Below are positions 43,560-54,845 of a stretch of DNA of 63,323 nt, one piece after another. Each line of letters starts with the position of its first letter. The stretch's first letter is position 1. Source of the DNA: Nemertoderma westbladi. Lineage: Eukaryota; Xenacoelomorpha; Nemertodermatida; Nemertodermatidae. The stretch covers positions 1 through 63,323 of the forward strand of contig JAUCBJ010007861.1 of assembly GCA_032718475.1 (NCBI GenBank). Direction: 5' to 3'. The notes beneath the pieces are model-generated. The model ran no database searches. It was given only the letters and a program-made list of their open reading frames with translations, and had not been told where the DNA came from. The position numbers were made by a program, and so were the translations under genes.

Positions 43560-43562
43560 GGA

Positions 43563-45126
43563 GCCCCTATCTGCTACCCGAAAGTAGGGGTGGGCGCTAC
43601 TCCTATCTGCTACCCGAAGGTAGGTGTGGGCACTTCTTCTATCTGCTACCCGAAAGTAGGGGTGGGCACTACTCCTATCTGCTACCCGAAGGTAGGTGTG
43701 GGCGCTACTCCAATCTGCTACCCGAATGTAGGGGTGGGTGCTATTCCTAGCTACTACCCCAGGGTAGGTGTGGGCGCTACTCCTATCTGCTACCCGAATG
43801 TAGGGGTGGGCGCTACAGCCTAACTGCTACCCGAAAATAGGGGTGGGCACTACTCTTATCTGCTACCCGAAGGTAGGTGTGGGCGCTACTCCTATCAGCT
43901 ACCTGAAGGTAGGGGTGGGCGCTACTCCTATCTGCTGCCCGAAAGTAGGGGTGAGCACTACTTCTATATGCTACCCGAAGGTAGGTGTGGGCGCTACTCC
44001 TATCTGCTACCTGAATGTAGGGGTGGGCGCTATTCATAGCTACTACCCGAGGGTAGGTGTGGGCGCTACTCCTATCTGCTACCCAAATGTAGGGGTGGGC
44101 GCTATTCCTGGCTACTACCCGAAGGTAGGGATGGGTGCTCCTACTATCTGCTACCCGAAGGTAGGGGTGGGCGCTTCTTCTATCTGCTACCCGAAAGTAG
44201 GGGTGGGCACTACTCCTATCTGCTACCCGAAGGTAGGTATGGGCGCTACTCCAATCTGCTACCCGAATGTAGGGGTGGGCGCTATTCCTATCTGCTACCC
44301 GAATGTAGGGGTTGGCGCTACTCCTATCTGCTACCCGAAAGTAGGGGTGGGCACTACTCCTATCTGCTACCCGAAGGTAGGTGTGGGCGCTACTCCTATC
44401 AGCTACCTGAAGGTAGGGGTGGGCGCTACACCTATCTGCTACCCGAAAGTAGGGGTGGGCGCTACTTCTATATGCTACCCGAAGGTAGGTGTGGGCGCTA
44501 CTCCTATCTGCTACCTGAATGTAGGGGTGGGCGCTATTCATAGCTACTACCCGAGGGTAGGTGTGGGCGCTACTCCTATCTGCTACCCAAATGTAGGGGT
44601 GGGCGCTATTCCTAGCTACTACCCGAAGGTAGGGGTGGGCGCTACTCCTATCTGCAACCCGATGGTAGGGGTGGGCGCTACTCCTATCTGCTACCCGAAA
44701 GTAGGAGTGGGCGCCACTCCTATCTGCTACCTGAAGGTAGGTGTGGGCGCTACTCCTATCATCTACCTGAAGGTAGGGGTGGGTGCCCCTCCTATCTGCT
44801 ACCCGATGGTAGGGGTGGGCACTACTCCAGCTGTTGCCGAAGGTAGGTGTGGGCGCTACTCAGATCTGCTACCGAAGGTAGGGGTGGGCGCTACTCCTAT
44901 CTTCTACCCGGAGGTAGGGGTGGGCGCTATTCCTATCTGCTACCCGAACGTAGGGGTGGGCGCTATTCATATCTGCTACCCCAAGGTAGGGGTGTGCGCT
45001 ACCAGAAGTTAGGGGTGGGTGCTACTCCTATCGGCTACCCGAGGGTAGGGGTGGGTGCTACTCCTATCTGCTACCCCAAGGTAGGGGTGGGTGCTACTCC
45101 TATCTGCTACCCGAAGGTAGGGGTGG
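43563..45126. repeat. 36-bp minisatellite, about 43 copies, with a 504-bp higher-order unit
   Basis: Unit GCTACTCCTATCTGCTACCC plus GAAGGTAGGGGTGGGC. Variant order in the segment starting near 43885 recurs 14 units (504 bases) later at about 44389, the mark of block duplication. Plus-strand frames (43548-43823, 43843-45012) read G-A-T-P-I-C-Y-P-K-V-G-V. A minus frame is also open. Since 36 is a multiple of three, open frames are expected by chance. Confidence 0.92.
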
Positions 45127-45474
45127 CCCTTAACAGAAATCAACCAACTAATTTCATATATGCTTTAAATAACGTTTAAAACTATTTCGCTCGCTTCGCT
45201 TGCGTTTATCTTTGTGTTCATTTAAAGATTTAATTATGTAATTTAATAGAAATTGTTGATTTAAAATACTGTGGTTAGTTCCGCCCATTGTCATATATTT
45301 AATCACAAAATTAATTCCCTACTACTTTATTATTTTTCACTCAATATTCATCAAACATATACCAAAATGTTCAGCAGCTTTGTGTTAAATTTTCAGAGTT
45401 AAATGAGCTAAATGAGTTAAATTCTCATTAACAAGCCCCTTTATTGTAGTCAGTATATCAGTAGCTCAATATCT
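45127..45474. other. AT-rich spacer
   Basis: Between the minisatellite and the last exon of the host gene. It holds a short CTCGCTTCGCTTGCG stretch near 45190 and otherwise nothing recognised. It may include the 3' untranslated region of the gene. Confidence 0.5.
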
Positions 45475-46157
45475 TTAGTTATCATTGTGATAAATTAGTT
45501 CATCTTCAAAAATGTCTTCCAGATCTTGCAGGGATAAATAGCAGCTGTAATACCGAGCGAGGGAGATATATCCTGGGAAAGCACGGTGTGGATACCCACA
45601 TTCAATCGTAGTCGTCCCACAAAACCGTCGAGCCAAATAAAGATCGAAAACACCATCATTATCGTGCCTTTTAGTATTGATGGAGTTGTCAACATCTATC
45701 CTTGAATGTTCAGAACTCCCCACTCGTCGACTGTAAAGAAATGTTTGCCTATTAACTGCAGTCACTCCAACTGCAACCATATACCATTCTCCGATACTCA
45801 CAGCGTTTATAAGCCCTTTCCCAGGTTCACCAGATGGGATATGATAACTAGGATTATACCAAAGATCTACAACATTAGGATATAACCATAAATGTGACCC
45901 AAATGCAGTTGAACTGCCAAATTCATATATCGGACCCAAATGACTTCCAGTTATCTTAATAAAATTCGTTAATTCGCCTGGACCATGTGGAATTGAGATA
46001 TAACCAGTATTACTTATCATGTCAACAGCCTGATTTTGAATCCCTCCTGGACCGACACTGTATGAAATAATACCGTTTTCAATCCCAGGATGATTTCCAT
46101 AAAGATCGTTAGCTGCATTCGCTACATCCCAAATCCACAACGACTTGTCACAAGGAT
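45475..46157 (-). CDS. Last exon of a secreted multidomain protein: LamG-like domain
   Basis: The exon begins after ATGTTTTAG| with two bases of a split codon, then reads PCDKSLWIWDVANAANDLYG, and ends at a TAA at 45475. The ~225 residues have the beta-sandwich pattern of LamG/concanavalin-like modules. It contains an N-terminal SLWIWD, a central WYMVAVGV strand, and a C-terminal FPGYISLARYYSCYLSLQDL, the usual closing segment of LamG-3 type domains. Such domains bind sugars or proteins outside the cell. The phase-1 start fits the upstream EGF and PAN exons. No membrane segment follows, so the product is probably secreted. Confidence 0.7.
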
Positions 46158-48004
46158 CTAAAACATTTGAAATAATAATAGTTATTGCAACAAAAAATCA
46201 TATTTTATTTAAACATTAATTATTTATTATAGCATGATAATTAACACATTGTCAGCGGATTCAATTCCCTGCACTACCCACCGTAAATGGGATTAGTGGC
46301 ATTTTACCAATTATAGTTGGCGAGGTTGATATTACCAATAATAATGTCACCTCACAACCAACTAAGGCGATGCACGCCGCAAGCCACAGGGAGAGTTGAG
46401 AGGTCAAACTATCTAAGAGGGACAAACAGGCTAGCAAGGTAACAATTAATCAGGTTAAGCCAATGGTGGGTGGGAGAGCACATTGGGAGTGATTCCTGAT
46501 TAGGCTATTGGATACTCAGGCCACTCAGTAGTGTAAAGCTGATTTAATGTGTTAATAATAATATAACCGTTGCACTTATTGTTAGCGCATTTGATAAAAT
46601 ATGTTCTTTCACTCTCAATTTTCATATATTGTGACTTCTATCTGTTACTTAATTATCCATGCAAAAATGAAGGCTAAATGTCCGGTCTGATACAATGAAC
46701 GGATTTGCGCTAGTGTACCTGTCACCGAGGGCCGCTCACGGTATCTGTTTATTTACCCTTTCTCCCTTCGATGTATTGATTTGCTCTATATTTCATTTAG
46801 TTCGGTACGGTATTTGATTATCTATTGTATTTAACTGAGATATGATACCTGGAGGGTGTGGCAACACAGTATAACAAGCAAATGACTGACTAATTAATTA
46901 TGTAAGGACTCAAGTCTGGTGATTGTGTTTCCCTTTAGGGGAAACGTATTGTGACAAGTCTTTGGTCTAATTATATTGATATCACTACAGTATTCAATTT
47001 GTGACAACTCTCAATCGTGATGTAATTAATAATAAGAGCTTTGCTTATATTAATGGTCTGAAATATCGCCATATATTAATTATTTAGTAAGTCAGAGATA
47101 TGACAACACACAAATCTGATACAATTGCCCAGATTATCACTGATACTTAATTAATTACAGCAACCCACCTGTTGTGGCGCGTGTAAAACTTCCTTGATTC
47201 TGTAATATCGGCGATATATTAAGCAAATAAGAATGACAAATTGAATTTACCAGTAGAATATCCAATATAGCGATAAATAATTATAATTCAATTATTAACT
47301 CTTTAAGTTTAGACCTTAGGCCTGTAATAACCACCAGTCAATTAAACCTGACCGGGGATCAGTGCCTCTGCATGGGCAATGCGACTTCTGCTGTACAACA
47401 ATAACAAAAAGAGTGAATCAATCACAGAACCAATCGTACTTATATATCAGCCCATCAGTAAGGAGCACAGCCAATAAGGTGGATCCCCATACAAGCCCTA
47501 CACGAACCTTAATACAAGTTGGATATGCAGATAATGGCACTAGATGGCGCCAAAACCCTCAACAAAGAATTATTCAACAGAAATAGCCAATATTATATCG
47601 TAACCGACTTTATCAATATAAAATGGTGTTTTGAGCTTAAAATTAGTAAAATAAGTAATCTAAAAGGCTAAGTTCACACGTGCAGCAACACTTATTGATT
47701 ACTGATTCAGTTGGTTCCAATACAGTTGTGAGACCGAAACAGTTTTAACCGTCGTCACTATCGTGCTATTATATTCTGACTGTGCTATTATTATCTTCTG
47801 TGATTATAACGGCTGACAGTAAAACCTCAGTTACTTGAACGGCCTTCGGCCTATATATATCCAGACTACAAGTTCAGCAGCCTACGGATGCGGCGATGCG
47901 TATAACATACACCGGTCGGGATCTAGACTCCAAGGTCCCGTCACACACATTATTAGAAAAATTACAAGTCACTTCTATTTTAATAATGTATAATCTATAC
48001 CATT

Positions 48005-48220
48005 TTAAATTAAACATTTTTGTTGGTCACTAAAATGACTGGGGGTTGAAGTAGTCGGGATCAAAGTAGTCGAAACAGGGTTTTCACAGTTTCCCGTAGA
48101 CAAAGGGGTACAGCTTCCACAAGGACGCTTCGATCGAACGCAGCCGCATCGGCTAGTTGGGGCACATGAGCGCACCCCACAGTTACAACAGCGTTGGGAC
48201 CCTTGCTGCATCTCTAACAA
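48005..48220 (-). CDS. Short Cys-rich frame, CXC-like, unassigned
   Basis: 71 residues with CCNCGVRSCAPTSRCGCVRS and CGSCTPLSTGNCENP. This C-x-C...RCGC...C.N spacing resembles small zinc-binding CXC motifs that often sit at the ends of transposon proteins. No neighbouring domain supports it. It may be a transposon remnant in the intron. Confidence 0.3.
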   Translation of the reverse strand: MLEMQQGSQRCCNCGVRSCAPTSRCGCVRSKRPCGSCTPLSTGNCENPVSTTLIPTTSTPSHFSDQQKCLI

Positions 48221-48339
48221 CTAATTCAATCGAGAAATAAAGCGAGTAATACAATATAATAATACGTTGGCGCCAGACAGTCTGGCAGTGTCAAACAGGT
48301 TATAACTTATATTACCGTACCAACTACTGAAGGGTGAGG

Positions 48340-48460
48340 GAAAATATAATTATAATATTTCATTATATTTATTTAATATATTTATTTATATATATTTATT
48401 ATATTTATATTATATATATATATTATATTAATATTTTATTAATTAATTAATTAATTATCG
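48340..48460. repeat. AT microsatellite
   Basis: Nearly pure A/T with ATTTATT, TATATA and TTAA-repeat blocks. Confidence 0.85.
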
Positions 48461-49133
48461 CACTTGGGTACTATGTTGCTTGGATTTATTACTGGTAACA
48501 TTGATTTAAGCGATTAATTAAAGATGATTTAAAGATTTACAGCGATTAATTAATAAGTATTATAATAATACATTACTAATTTCTAATTATACTATTTTTA
48601 CATATGAGGACTCCTGCAATTTTTTGTATCTATTGTTTGTTTCATCAGTCTGGCTGTTTGTCGGTCTGTCTTTCCACATTTGATACCAAAAACTTACAAA
48701 TCAAGGAGTAAAAATGTAAAAATATTCCTGAGATATTTTACGCCTTTAATCCCACTCGCGTAAAATTAATATCTGAAATCTAGTTTGTCTGTCTTTCAGT
48801 CTAATTTACTGTCTAACAGTGTCCGTCAAAATATAAGAATAGTGCAATCCATCTAGTTGAAAGTTTATCTATAAAGTTTTCCTGGTCATATAATTCATTT
48901 CGAGTGATTCACTTTTTCGTTTATCTGCTTGGCTGTCAGGATGTCGGATATATTTTGACGGACAGACTGACAGGAATACCTACAGAAATAACGTCGCCAA
49001 ATTTAGAATACAAGGTTGGAAATAAAGTTCGACCAATAAAACCCATAAAGAAATTTTTTTAGCCCCCAAAACTGCACAAGAACATGAAACAAATCATGAA
49101 AAATAAGTGTTATAATATTCCTCTAACCTTTAC

Positions 49134-49259
49134 AGGAACCATCGCCTCCATCAAGATCGTAACCTTCAGCACAGCTGCAGTCAGAAACCAGTCCTCTTGT
49201 TATCTTACAGTCGTATTCTATACCGGTTGGGCAAACAAGGCAGGGATCCTGCACTGGGC
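49134..49259 (-). CDS. EGF-like exon of the host gene
   Basis: 126 bases, acceptor TTACACAG| and donor |GTAAAGG. It is too small and split to show as a long open frame. The phase-1 reading is PVQDPCLVCPTGIEYDC, KITRGLVSDCSCAEGYD and LDGGDGS. The six Cys of an EGF module come from this exon plus split codons at both ends: joining to the upstream exon gives TGC (Cys). EGF modules act in extracellular protein contacts, and the GGDGS segment is common in such genes. Symmetric phase 1-1 exons are typical of shuffled modules. Confidence 0.75.
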
Positions 49260-49354
49260 CTGTGTAATAAAATATCTAATTTATCAATATTTATTGAATC
49301 TAATTATTATGAGAACATTTGATATAAAAGAAATAATTTGTAAAACCAACTTAC

Positions 49355-49639
49355 ATTGAAATTCGATATTGTCCACCTTGTCAAAGAATGCAACATTATC
49401 CCCATATGTATCAATGATGTTGCTTAGATTTGTGTCAGAATGATTTGGATTTTCGAACAGACACAATTTGGCTGTCAGATCTTCATCATCCCAGGCCCAC
49501 ACAACAGCTGTGCATTGTCCAGAAGTCCCACATCCTGTCATGCATTGTGTATAATTGCGGATGTCGTTCTGTTTCTTTAGGGAAACATCTCCGAGGAAGT
49601 TGGTGTGACATGGTGTGGTAAATGAACCAGCCCATGGTA
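49355..49639 (-). CDS. PAN/apple-like exon of the host gene
   Basis: 285 bases between acceptor CCTTCTAG| and donor |GTAAGT. It reads PWAGSFTTPCHTNFLGD, then NYTQCMTGCGTSGQCTAVVW, KLCLFENP and DNVAFFDKVDNIEFQ. Cys spacing and the W-x-x-x...C.L/F pattern suggest a PAN/apple or related lectin-like fold. The module name is tentative. The open frame extends beyond both splice sites (stop at 49284, ATG at 49691), but splice signals and phase-1 agreement with the EGF exon favour the exon borders given. Upstream exons with the signal peptide were not found. Confidence 0.68.
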
Positions 49640-49974
49640 CTAGAAGGAAGTAGAAAATAATTATAATATTAATATCAATTGTAACATTCATTCATTATTA
49701 ATTAAATTAGTATAATATATATCTTTTAACATTATATTTCGTATGAATTATTTTGTATATTTTGCAATAACATTATTAATTGTTACCATAAAATAAAAAT
49801 AATATTTTTTAGATTTGTTTAATTAATTATTTATCTTTCAACTATTTATTCAGGATGAAGATATATAGACTGTACTGTAGATACATCATGTAAATATAGT
49901 ACATCCGCTGGGACGCCAATATTTTATTTTTTTATATTCTTAATTAAATATTAAATTTAACCTTTTTTCTTGCT

Positions 49975-50060
49975 GATCCATCGCCTCCCTAGAGTTTCCA
50001 CATCCCAGTTGGCCATATCTGCCAGACAATCCTCTTCATATATTTTGCATCTGTCACTGA
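49975..50060 (-). pseudogene. Possible degenerate EGF-like exon
   Basis: The minus strand reads NFSDRCKIYEEDCLADMANWD, then GGDGSA after a frame change. This resembles the end of the EGF exon (GGDGS), but several Cys are lost and the frame is broken. Tentative. Confidence 0.25.
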
Positions 50061-51240
50061 AGTTGAAAGACCTGGTATAATCGATGATGTTGATTGTTTA
50101 TCCTGGGATAGATTATTATTAAATTTAGAACCATATGTCGATTTCTTAGGAGTACTCGTTTTGGGTCGTCTATTAGCAAGACTACTCTTTGTTTTCGTGA
50201 CATCTACCTGACTATGTACAGATTTAGAAAACGGCCCAGGAATCGGCGTTGGTAAACCCTTGCTTTGAAAGGAAAGCCCCACTCTTTTATTAGCTTTTGT
50301 CCACTCATCACACGAAGAAATTACGGGTTGACTGATAAGTTTAACCGAATTTCACGTTTTAATTGTCAAAACGAGTACTTATATATTTCACTTCCCTGGC
50401 CTTGTCAAGTATTGCTTGAAAATTTATATCTCTTAGATTTCTGTGGATATGACTTCAGCAGTATAGTACTCCCCAACACTGTACCGCACTTCATAATTCT
50501 CTTGCATCTTTACTGCGTCACGATTATAATTGAGAACTTCTCACTTAAGCTCCACTGCCCAAATTTGGCAGTCATGACGACAATATACAATTCAATTTTA
50601 GTATTTAATCAGATAAACTGACATATAAATAAAACTGTAAAAATGCGGCTACTAGAATCGCAGACAACGTTAAGAATAAATAAAATGTAATGTTCACAGT
50701 TAATAAACGATTTAGCCAATGCAATGTAGTAGTAACAAAAGGTGCATTGTGGTATTTAATATTATTACTCAAGAGCAATGTAGTATATGGAAAAGTACTC
50801 TATGATTGTCGAGTGTTTCGTTTCAAAATTTACACCCACTGTATCATAAATCCCCTTTACAAAATTTTTGCTTGCTACTTCTTTAATAGAGAGCGATCCA
50901 TTTTTGATGTTTTCTAAAATTGTTTTGCTGTATTTGAGTTGTAGCATGGATTTCAGCGATGGACAGCGGAAATATTTCAAACATTTTGCAAATGTTGAAA
51001 CCAAGCCTTGGTAAGTCGGAGACATAAGTTTTGAGTGGTTAATCTGTAAGTTACTCCGTAGGACTGATTGAAGTATATGATTAGGTGTGTATTGCAGACG
51101 AATTAGTAGTCGCGCTGCGGCACGAAAACAATACAAATGTTATTAGAAATGCTTACATAAATGATTGTACTGCGTAACTAAAATATAGGACTGGCCTACT
51201 TGAATTTTCGGAACAAAATCATTGCAATTTAAAGAGAAGG
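50060..51240. other. No clear gene; one unassigned minus-strand frame
   Basis: The frame 50765-51136 (123 residues, basic, LKSMLQLKYSKTILENIKNG) matches nothing I recognise and has no supporting context. The rest is AT-rich. Confidence 0.4.
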
Positions 51241-51260
51241 GGGGGGGGGGGGGGGGGGGG
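51239..51260. repeat. 22-base G run
   Basis: Homopolymer GG plus twenty G, near the start of the duplicated region. Its length is likely uncertain in the assembly. Confidence 0.8.
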
Positions 51261-51350
51261 CAACTAAACTCAATGACGCAAATCCCACCTGCTGACCTGA
51301 GCAAATCAACATTGGTAATTATTTATGGAAAGAAACAGGTTACAGTGGCA

Positions 51351-51511
51351 GGCTATGGTGTCTCTAAAGGGTCAAATATAAATAATAAAAACCTCTATGA
51401 AACAATAAAATGCTGCAGTAATAAATATTTGTTACTACTTTATTGTTTCAGAGGTTTTTATTAATATTAATTTTACCCTTTAGAGTCGCCATAGCGGGCT
51501 ATTATGCAAGC
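51351..51511. mobile_element. Fold-back MITE, copy 1
   Basis: The arm GGCTATGGTGTCTCTAAAGG...AATAAAAACCTCTATGAAAC is mirrored by GTTTCAGAGGTTTTTATTAA...CCTTTAGAGTCGCCATAGCG around a CTGCAGTAATAAATATTTGT-type centre. It has no coding capacity. Block A of the large duplication begins inside its left arm (51376). Confidence 0.75.
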
Positions 51512-51639
51512 AATCAGCTATTATGTGCTTCGATTTTCCCTTGGAGATGGTTGAATTTTGTTTTGTTGATTGCGTCTAGAACCCCCCCCCCCCCACATCT
51601 CTATTTTCGAGTTAGTACGGCTTTTGTTGAGTGGTGAAT

Positions 51640-51720
51640 TTGGTGAGCACCAAAATTTACATTTACGCCTAAAAATAAGAGTTACAATGATCTGGAGCAT
51701 TATAAAATTTATTCCATTAG
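51640..51720. repeat. piggyBac-internal relic
   Basis: GTGAGCACCAAAATTTACAT, TTACGCC, AATGATCTGG and TTCCATTAGAATCAGC match the piggyBac-like element near 18805-18895. The rest of the element is absent. Copied in block B at 57237-57317. Confidence 0.6.
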
Positions 51721-51982
51721 AATCAGCACTCCTTGACATTTTTTGGGTCTGATTCAGACAAGTAAATGATAAGGGAAGGGTAATATGGGTCAATGCCAAC
51801 CATATTGACCAATGTCTCGTAAGTTATTTTTGAAATTATCAAAGCCAACCAACCATTCATTCTCGAATGATTTACATTTTTGTATATTTTGTGTCTCGTA
51901 CGTGACTTGGTCAATGGTCAATACGGTTGGCATTTAACATATACAACATTTACATCCATAATAATAAATAACCTGGTATATA

Positions 51983-53996
51983 CAGTCGGGGTCTCAAAGT
52001 GCATCTGTTCTTTGAGATTTTCTCAAAGAACTAAAAGTGTCTCAAATTTCTAAAAGTGGTCCAAGAAAATGACAAAGTGTCCTCAAAGATTTCAAAGTAG
52101 TACTGTCAGTCATTTCATATAGTCCTGCCTGAAGCTGGCTATGGTATGGGGTATATTGACTTTGACTATAGGGTAAAATATAAGTAATAAAAACCTCTAT
52201 GAAACAATAAAGATGCCTCTAAAAAATACTGCAGTAATAAATATTTGTTACTGAAAGTAAGAATTAAACTTACTGCAGTAATAAAAAATTGTCTTTTTCT
52301 GCAGTAACAAATAATTTGTTACTGCAGTAGAAATTTTTATTCAATTATTTATTAATGTTGATTACTGCAGTATAAATTTTTATTCAATTATTTATTAATT
52401 TATTAATATTGATTATTGCAGTAATAAATATTTGTTACTGCAGTAATAAATATTTGTTACCGCAGCAATAAATATTTATTACTGCAGTAATAAATATTTG
52501 TTACTGCAGTAATTGTTATATGTTACTGCAGTAACTAATAGTTAATACAGCAGTATTTTTGTAGGTATTTTTATTGTTTCATAGAGGATTTTATTAATTT
52601 ATATTTGGACGCTTTAGACGATTTGGACGCCATAATTGCGGGCTATCGGAATGTGTTGGTATTTGTGTCAGAGACAGTTTGTCTGTTGCCCTATCTATAT
52701 TAATGTATAGTGCTAAAACTGTATTGTTTAAATTTGTTTAGCCCACGTGAACGCCGAATACCTTTACCAATGCATTTCAATGGTCAACCAGCCATACTTT
52801 GCCGCACTGTAAATTGTGTTATACAAAGTAAAGAATAACGATAGAGGCAGGAATAAAGATAAACGATTCAAGCGCACTAATTGGCTGTTCCCATAGATGT
52901 TTTAGGCATTGTTGGTGCGCAATGCATATGGTCAGAGCGACCGCCCAGTCTGCCAAAATCTATTATGTAATCAAATGGTACCACAAGCCAAGCAAAGCAT
53001 GTGACAGTTCTTTCCGGCTCTGCACCTGTTTGTTTGAAGGTCGCCGTCCGTTGGTCGCTACTCGCTAGCTGTGATTGATAGCTTAAACTGGGTGCCGCTT
53101 TGCCAGAACGCGGTACACATCAATTGAATATGAGGCAAACATTTAAAATATGCTCAAATATAAACGCCAGCAGCAGGGGGTATTTTAATATCTCTATTAG
53201 GCTAAAACAACACAAGATTGTAGCCGTTCTATCGTACTTGAAAGTCGAAAGCCTTTCTTAGTTTTTAAGAAGGAATTCTCGCGCTCTCGTCAACATAGTT
53301 ATCATATTAATTAAACAGTTAAAGGTAGTACGGTTTGACCTGAGGTGACTAATGAAATGAATAACAAATGTAATTACAAGCTTTCTCCCAACAGGGCTTC
53401 TTTAGGTCATTATAATGAAACTGCGTATACACAGAGATACTACAGTGCAGTTTCTCTTATATTAATTGTTAATCTGATATTGTATTATGTTATTAAAATA
53501 ATCAATCTTGTTTTTCCTGTTTCATGTATTATTTGAATGAATGTTTTTTAGAAAGACTTTAGGGTGCCGTAAATTCAATTTGTACTTGCGACCTAAAACC
53601 TATCCCGTAATGACCTCAGGAACCTCAATTTGATAAATTAATGGGAATATAGCTTCTATGCAACAACTTGCCAGCACACAAGTATCACTTTGTTGCCCGC
53701 ATAATATTGTTCCCCGAGAATGCCTCTGCCTCTCAGTTAACTTACCACGAGCTGTCAATCAGGAATACCTCGGAGTTTATTTTCTCAAAGAATTAAAAGT
53801 GCCGCAAACTACCTCAAAGTGACATTTCTCAAAGAATTAAAAGTGCCTAAAAGTAGGAAATCACTTTGAGATTCCCAACTAAAAGTGTCTACAAGAATTC
53901 AAAGCGGCCGTTGGGAGTAATGTAATGACTTTTAGACACTTTTAGAAAAACTTTGAGAAAATCTCAAAGAACAGATGCACTTTGAGACCCCGACTG
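51983..53996. mobile_element. Tc1/mariner-like non-autonomous element, TA target duplication
   Basis: 2014 bp. The ends CAGTCGGGGTCTCAAAGTGC... and its reverse complement match for at least 46 bases without a mismatch. TA flanks both sides (51981-51982, 53997-53998). Subterminal copies of CTCAAAGAA(C/T)TAAAAGTG lie near both ends. The CAGT start and TA target are those of Tc1/mariner and pogo types. No transposase frame is visible; the longest frame is 63 residues. A fold-back MITE lies inside. Confidence 0.88.
52140..52650. mobile_element. Expanded fold-back MITE inside the TA element
   Basis: It has the same arms as the 51.35-kb MITE (AATAAAAACCTCTATGAAAC on the left; GTTTCATAGAGGATTTTATT on the right; TATGG and CGCCATAA at the outer ends). 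The centre is expanded to about 400 bases of CTGCAGTAATAAATATTTGT, a near-palindromic repeat in both directions. Confidence 0.75.
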
Positions 53997-54845
53997 TACA
54001 GTAGTTACGAGGGAGGTTTTTATTAAACGTAATACATTCAAAACGTGACGCTACTGTTAGAATAGTACTTAAGTCATATCTGAACCAATATGAACCCAAT
54101 CTGAACCCAATCTGACCGAATCTATATACCAAATCTGAATCTAAAATAGAAAGAGGGGCGAAAATTATTAATTTTTGCATTCACAATTTTGAAATTTGAA
54201 GAAATTTTACATATTTATTTTCATATTTAAATTTGCCGGCAGCCGCGCTACTACTGATGTGTTGGGGAGTGACAACATACCTCAGTCAGTCTGTACATAG
54301 GCTACCTACATTACAGTTCTTACACCTCAAGGCCTACTACAGTTACTGCTGTACTGTGTGTATTCAGTCGTTAGCGTTATACTATACAGTAGCTACAGTA
54401 CCTGGCTAGGGGTAGGCAGCATGGTAGCGAAACTGAACTTCAACGAGTCCCGTAAATCTGTAGTTTGTCAGTTGGGCTACCGCCTACCGGTACAAGGTAG
54501 CTATGTGCTATAACGCCAACGACTGCATAGGCCTCCATACATTACAGCCTCAGTAAATGTAGTAGGCCTGCCTGGAGCTGTAAGAATTGTAATGTAGGTA
54601 GCCTATGTGCAGATGTATGATGTCAGCAGTAGTACTGCAGCTGCAGTACAAATACAAATGCCGCAATACAAAATTTAAATATGAAAAAAGATATGTAAAA
54701 TTTCTTCAAATTTCAAAATTGTTAATGCAAAAATTAATAATTTTCACCCTTCTTTCTATTTTCGATTCAGATTGGGTTCAGATTTGGTATAATTCTTGAG
54801 ATTGGGTACAGATTGGGTTCAGATATGGTTTAAGTACTATCCCTA

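Larger units (their letters stand above)
46158..49133 (-). other. Intron (possibly with missed small exons) of the PAN-EGF-LamG gene
   Basis: About 3 kb, AT-rich. The split codon made by joining the EGF exon directly to the LamG exon would be TAT, while the EGF pattern expects Cys. An exon may therefore be missing from my reading, or a further EGF exon may have been lost. It includes a short Cys-rich frame (48005-48220) and an AT microsatellite (48340-48460). Confidence 0.5.

Noticed and set aside
43548-45012. Long plus-strand repeat protein (GATPICYPKVGV) and a minus-strand counterpart
   Set aside because: The 36-bp period keeps frames open on both strands, a frameshift is tolerated at 43823, and there is no start context, signal peptide or flanking domain.
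50765-51136. Host gene on the minus strand
   Set aside because: No recognised domain, no splice signals or neighbouring frames, and adjacent to repeat-rich sequence; left as unassigned.
51443-51914. Small ORFs on both strands, repeated at 57040-57511
   Set aside because: They lie in MITE and piggyBac-derived sequence; their conservation in block B only reflects the duplication.
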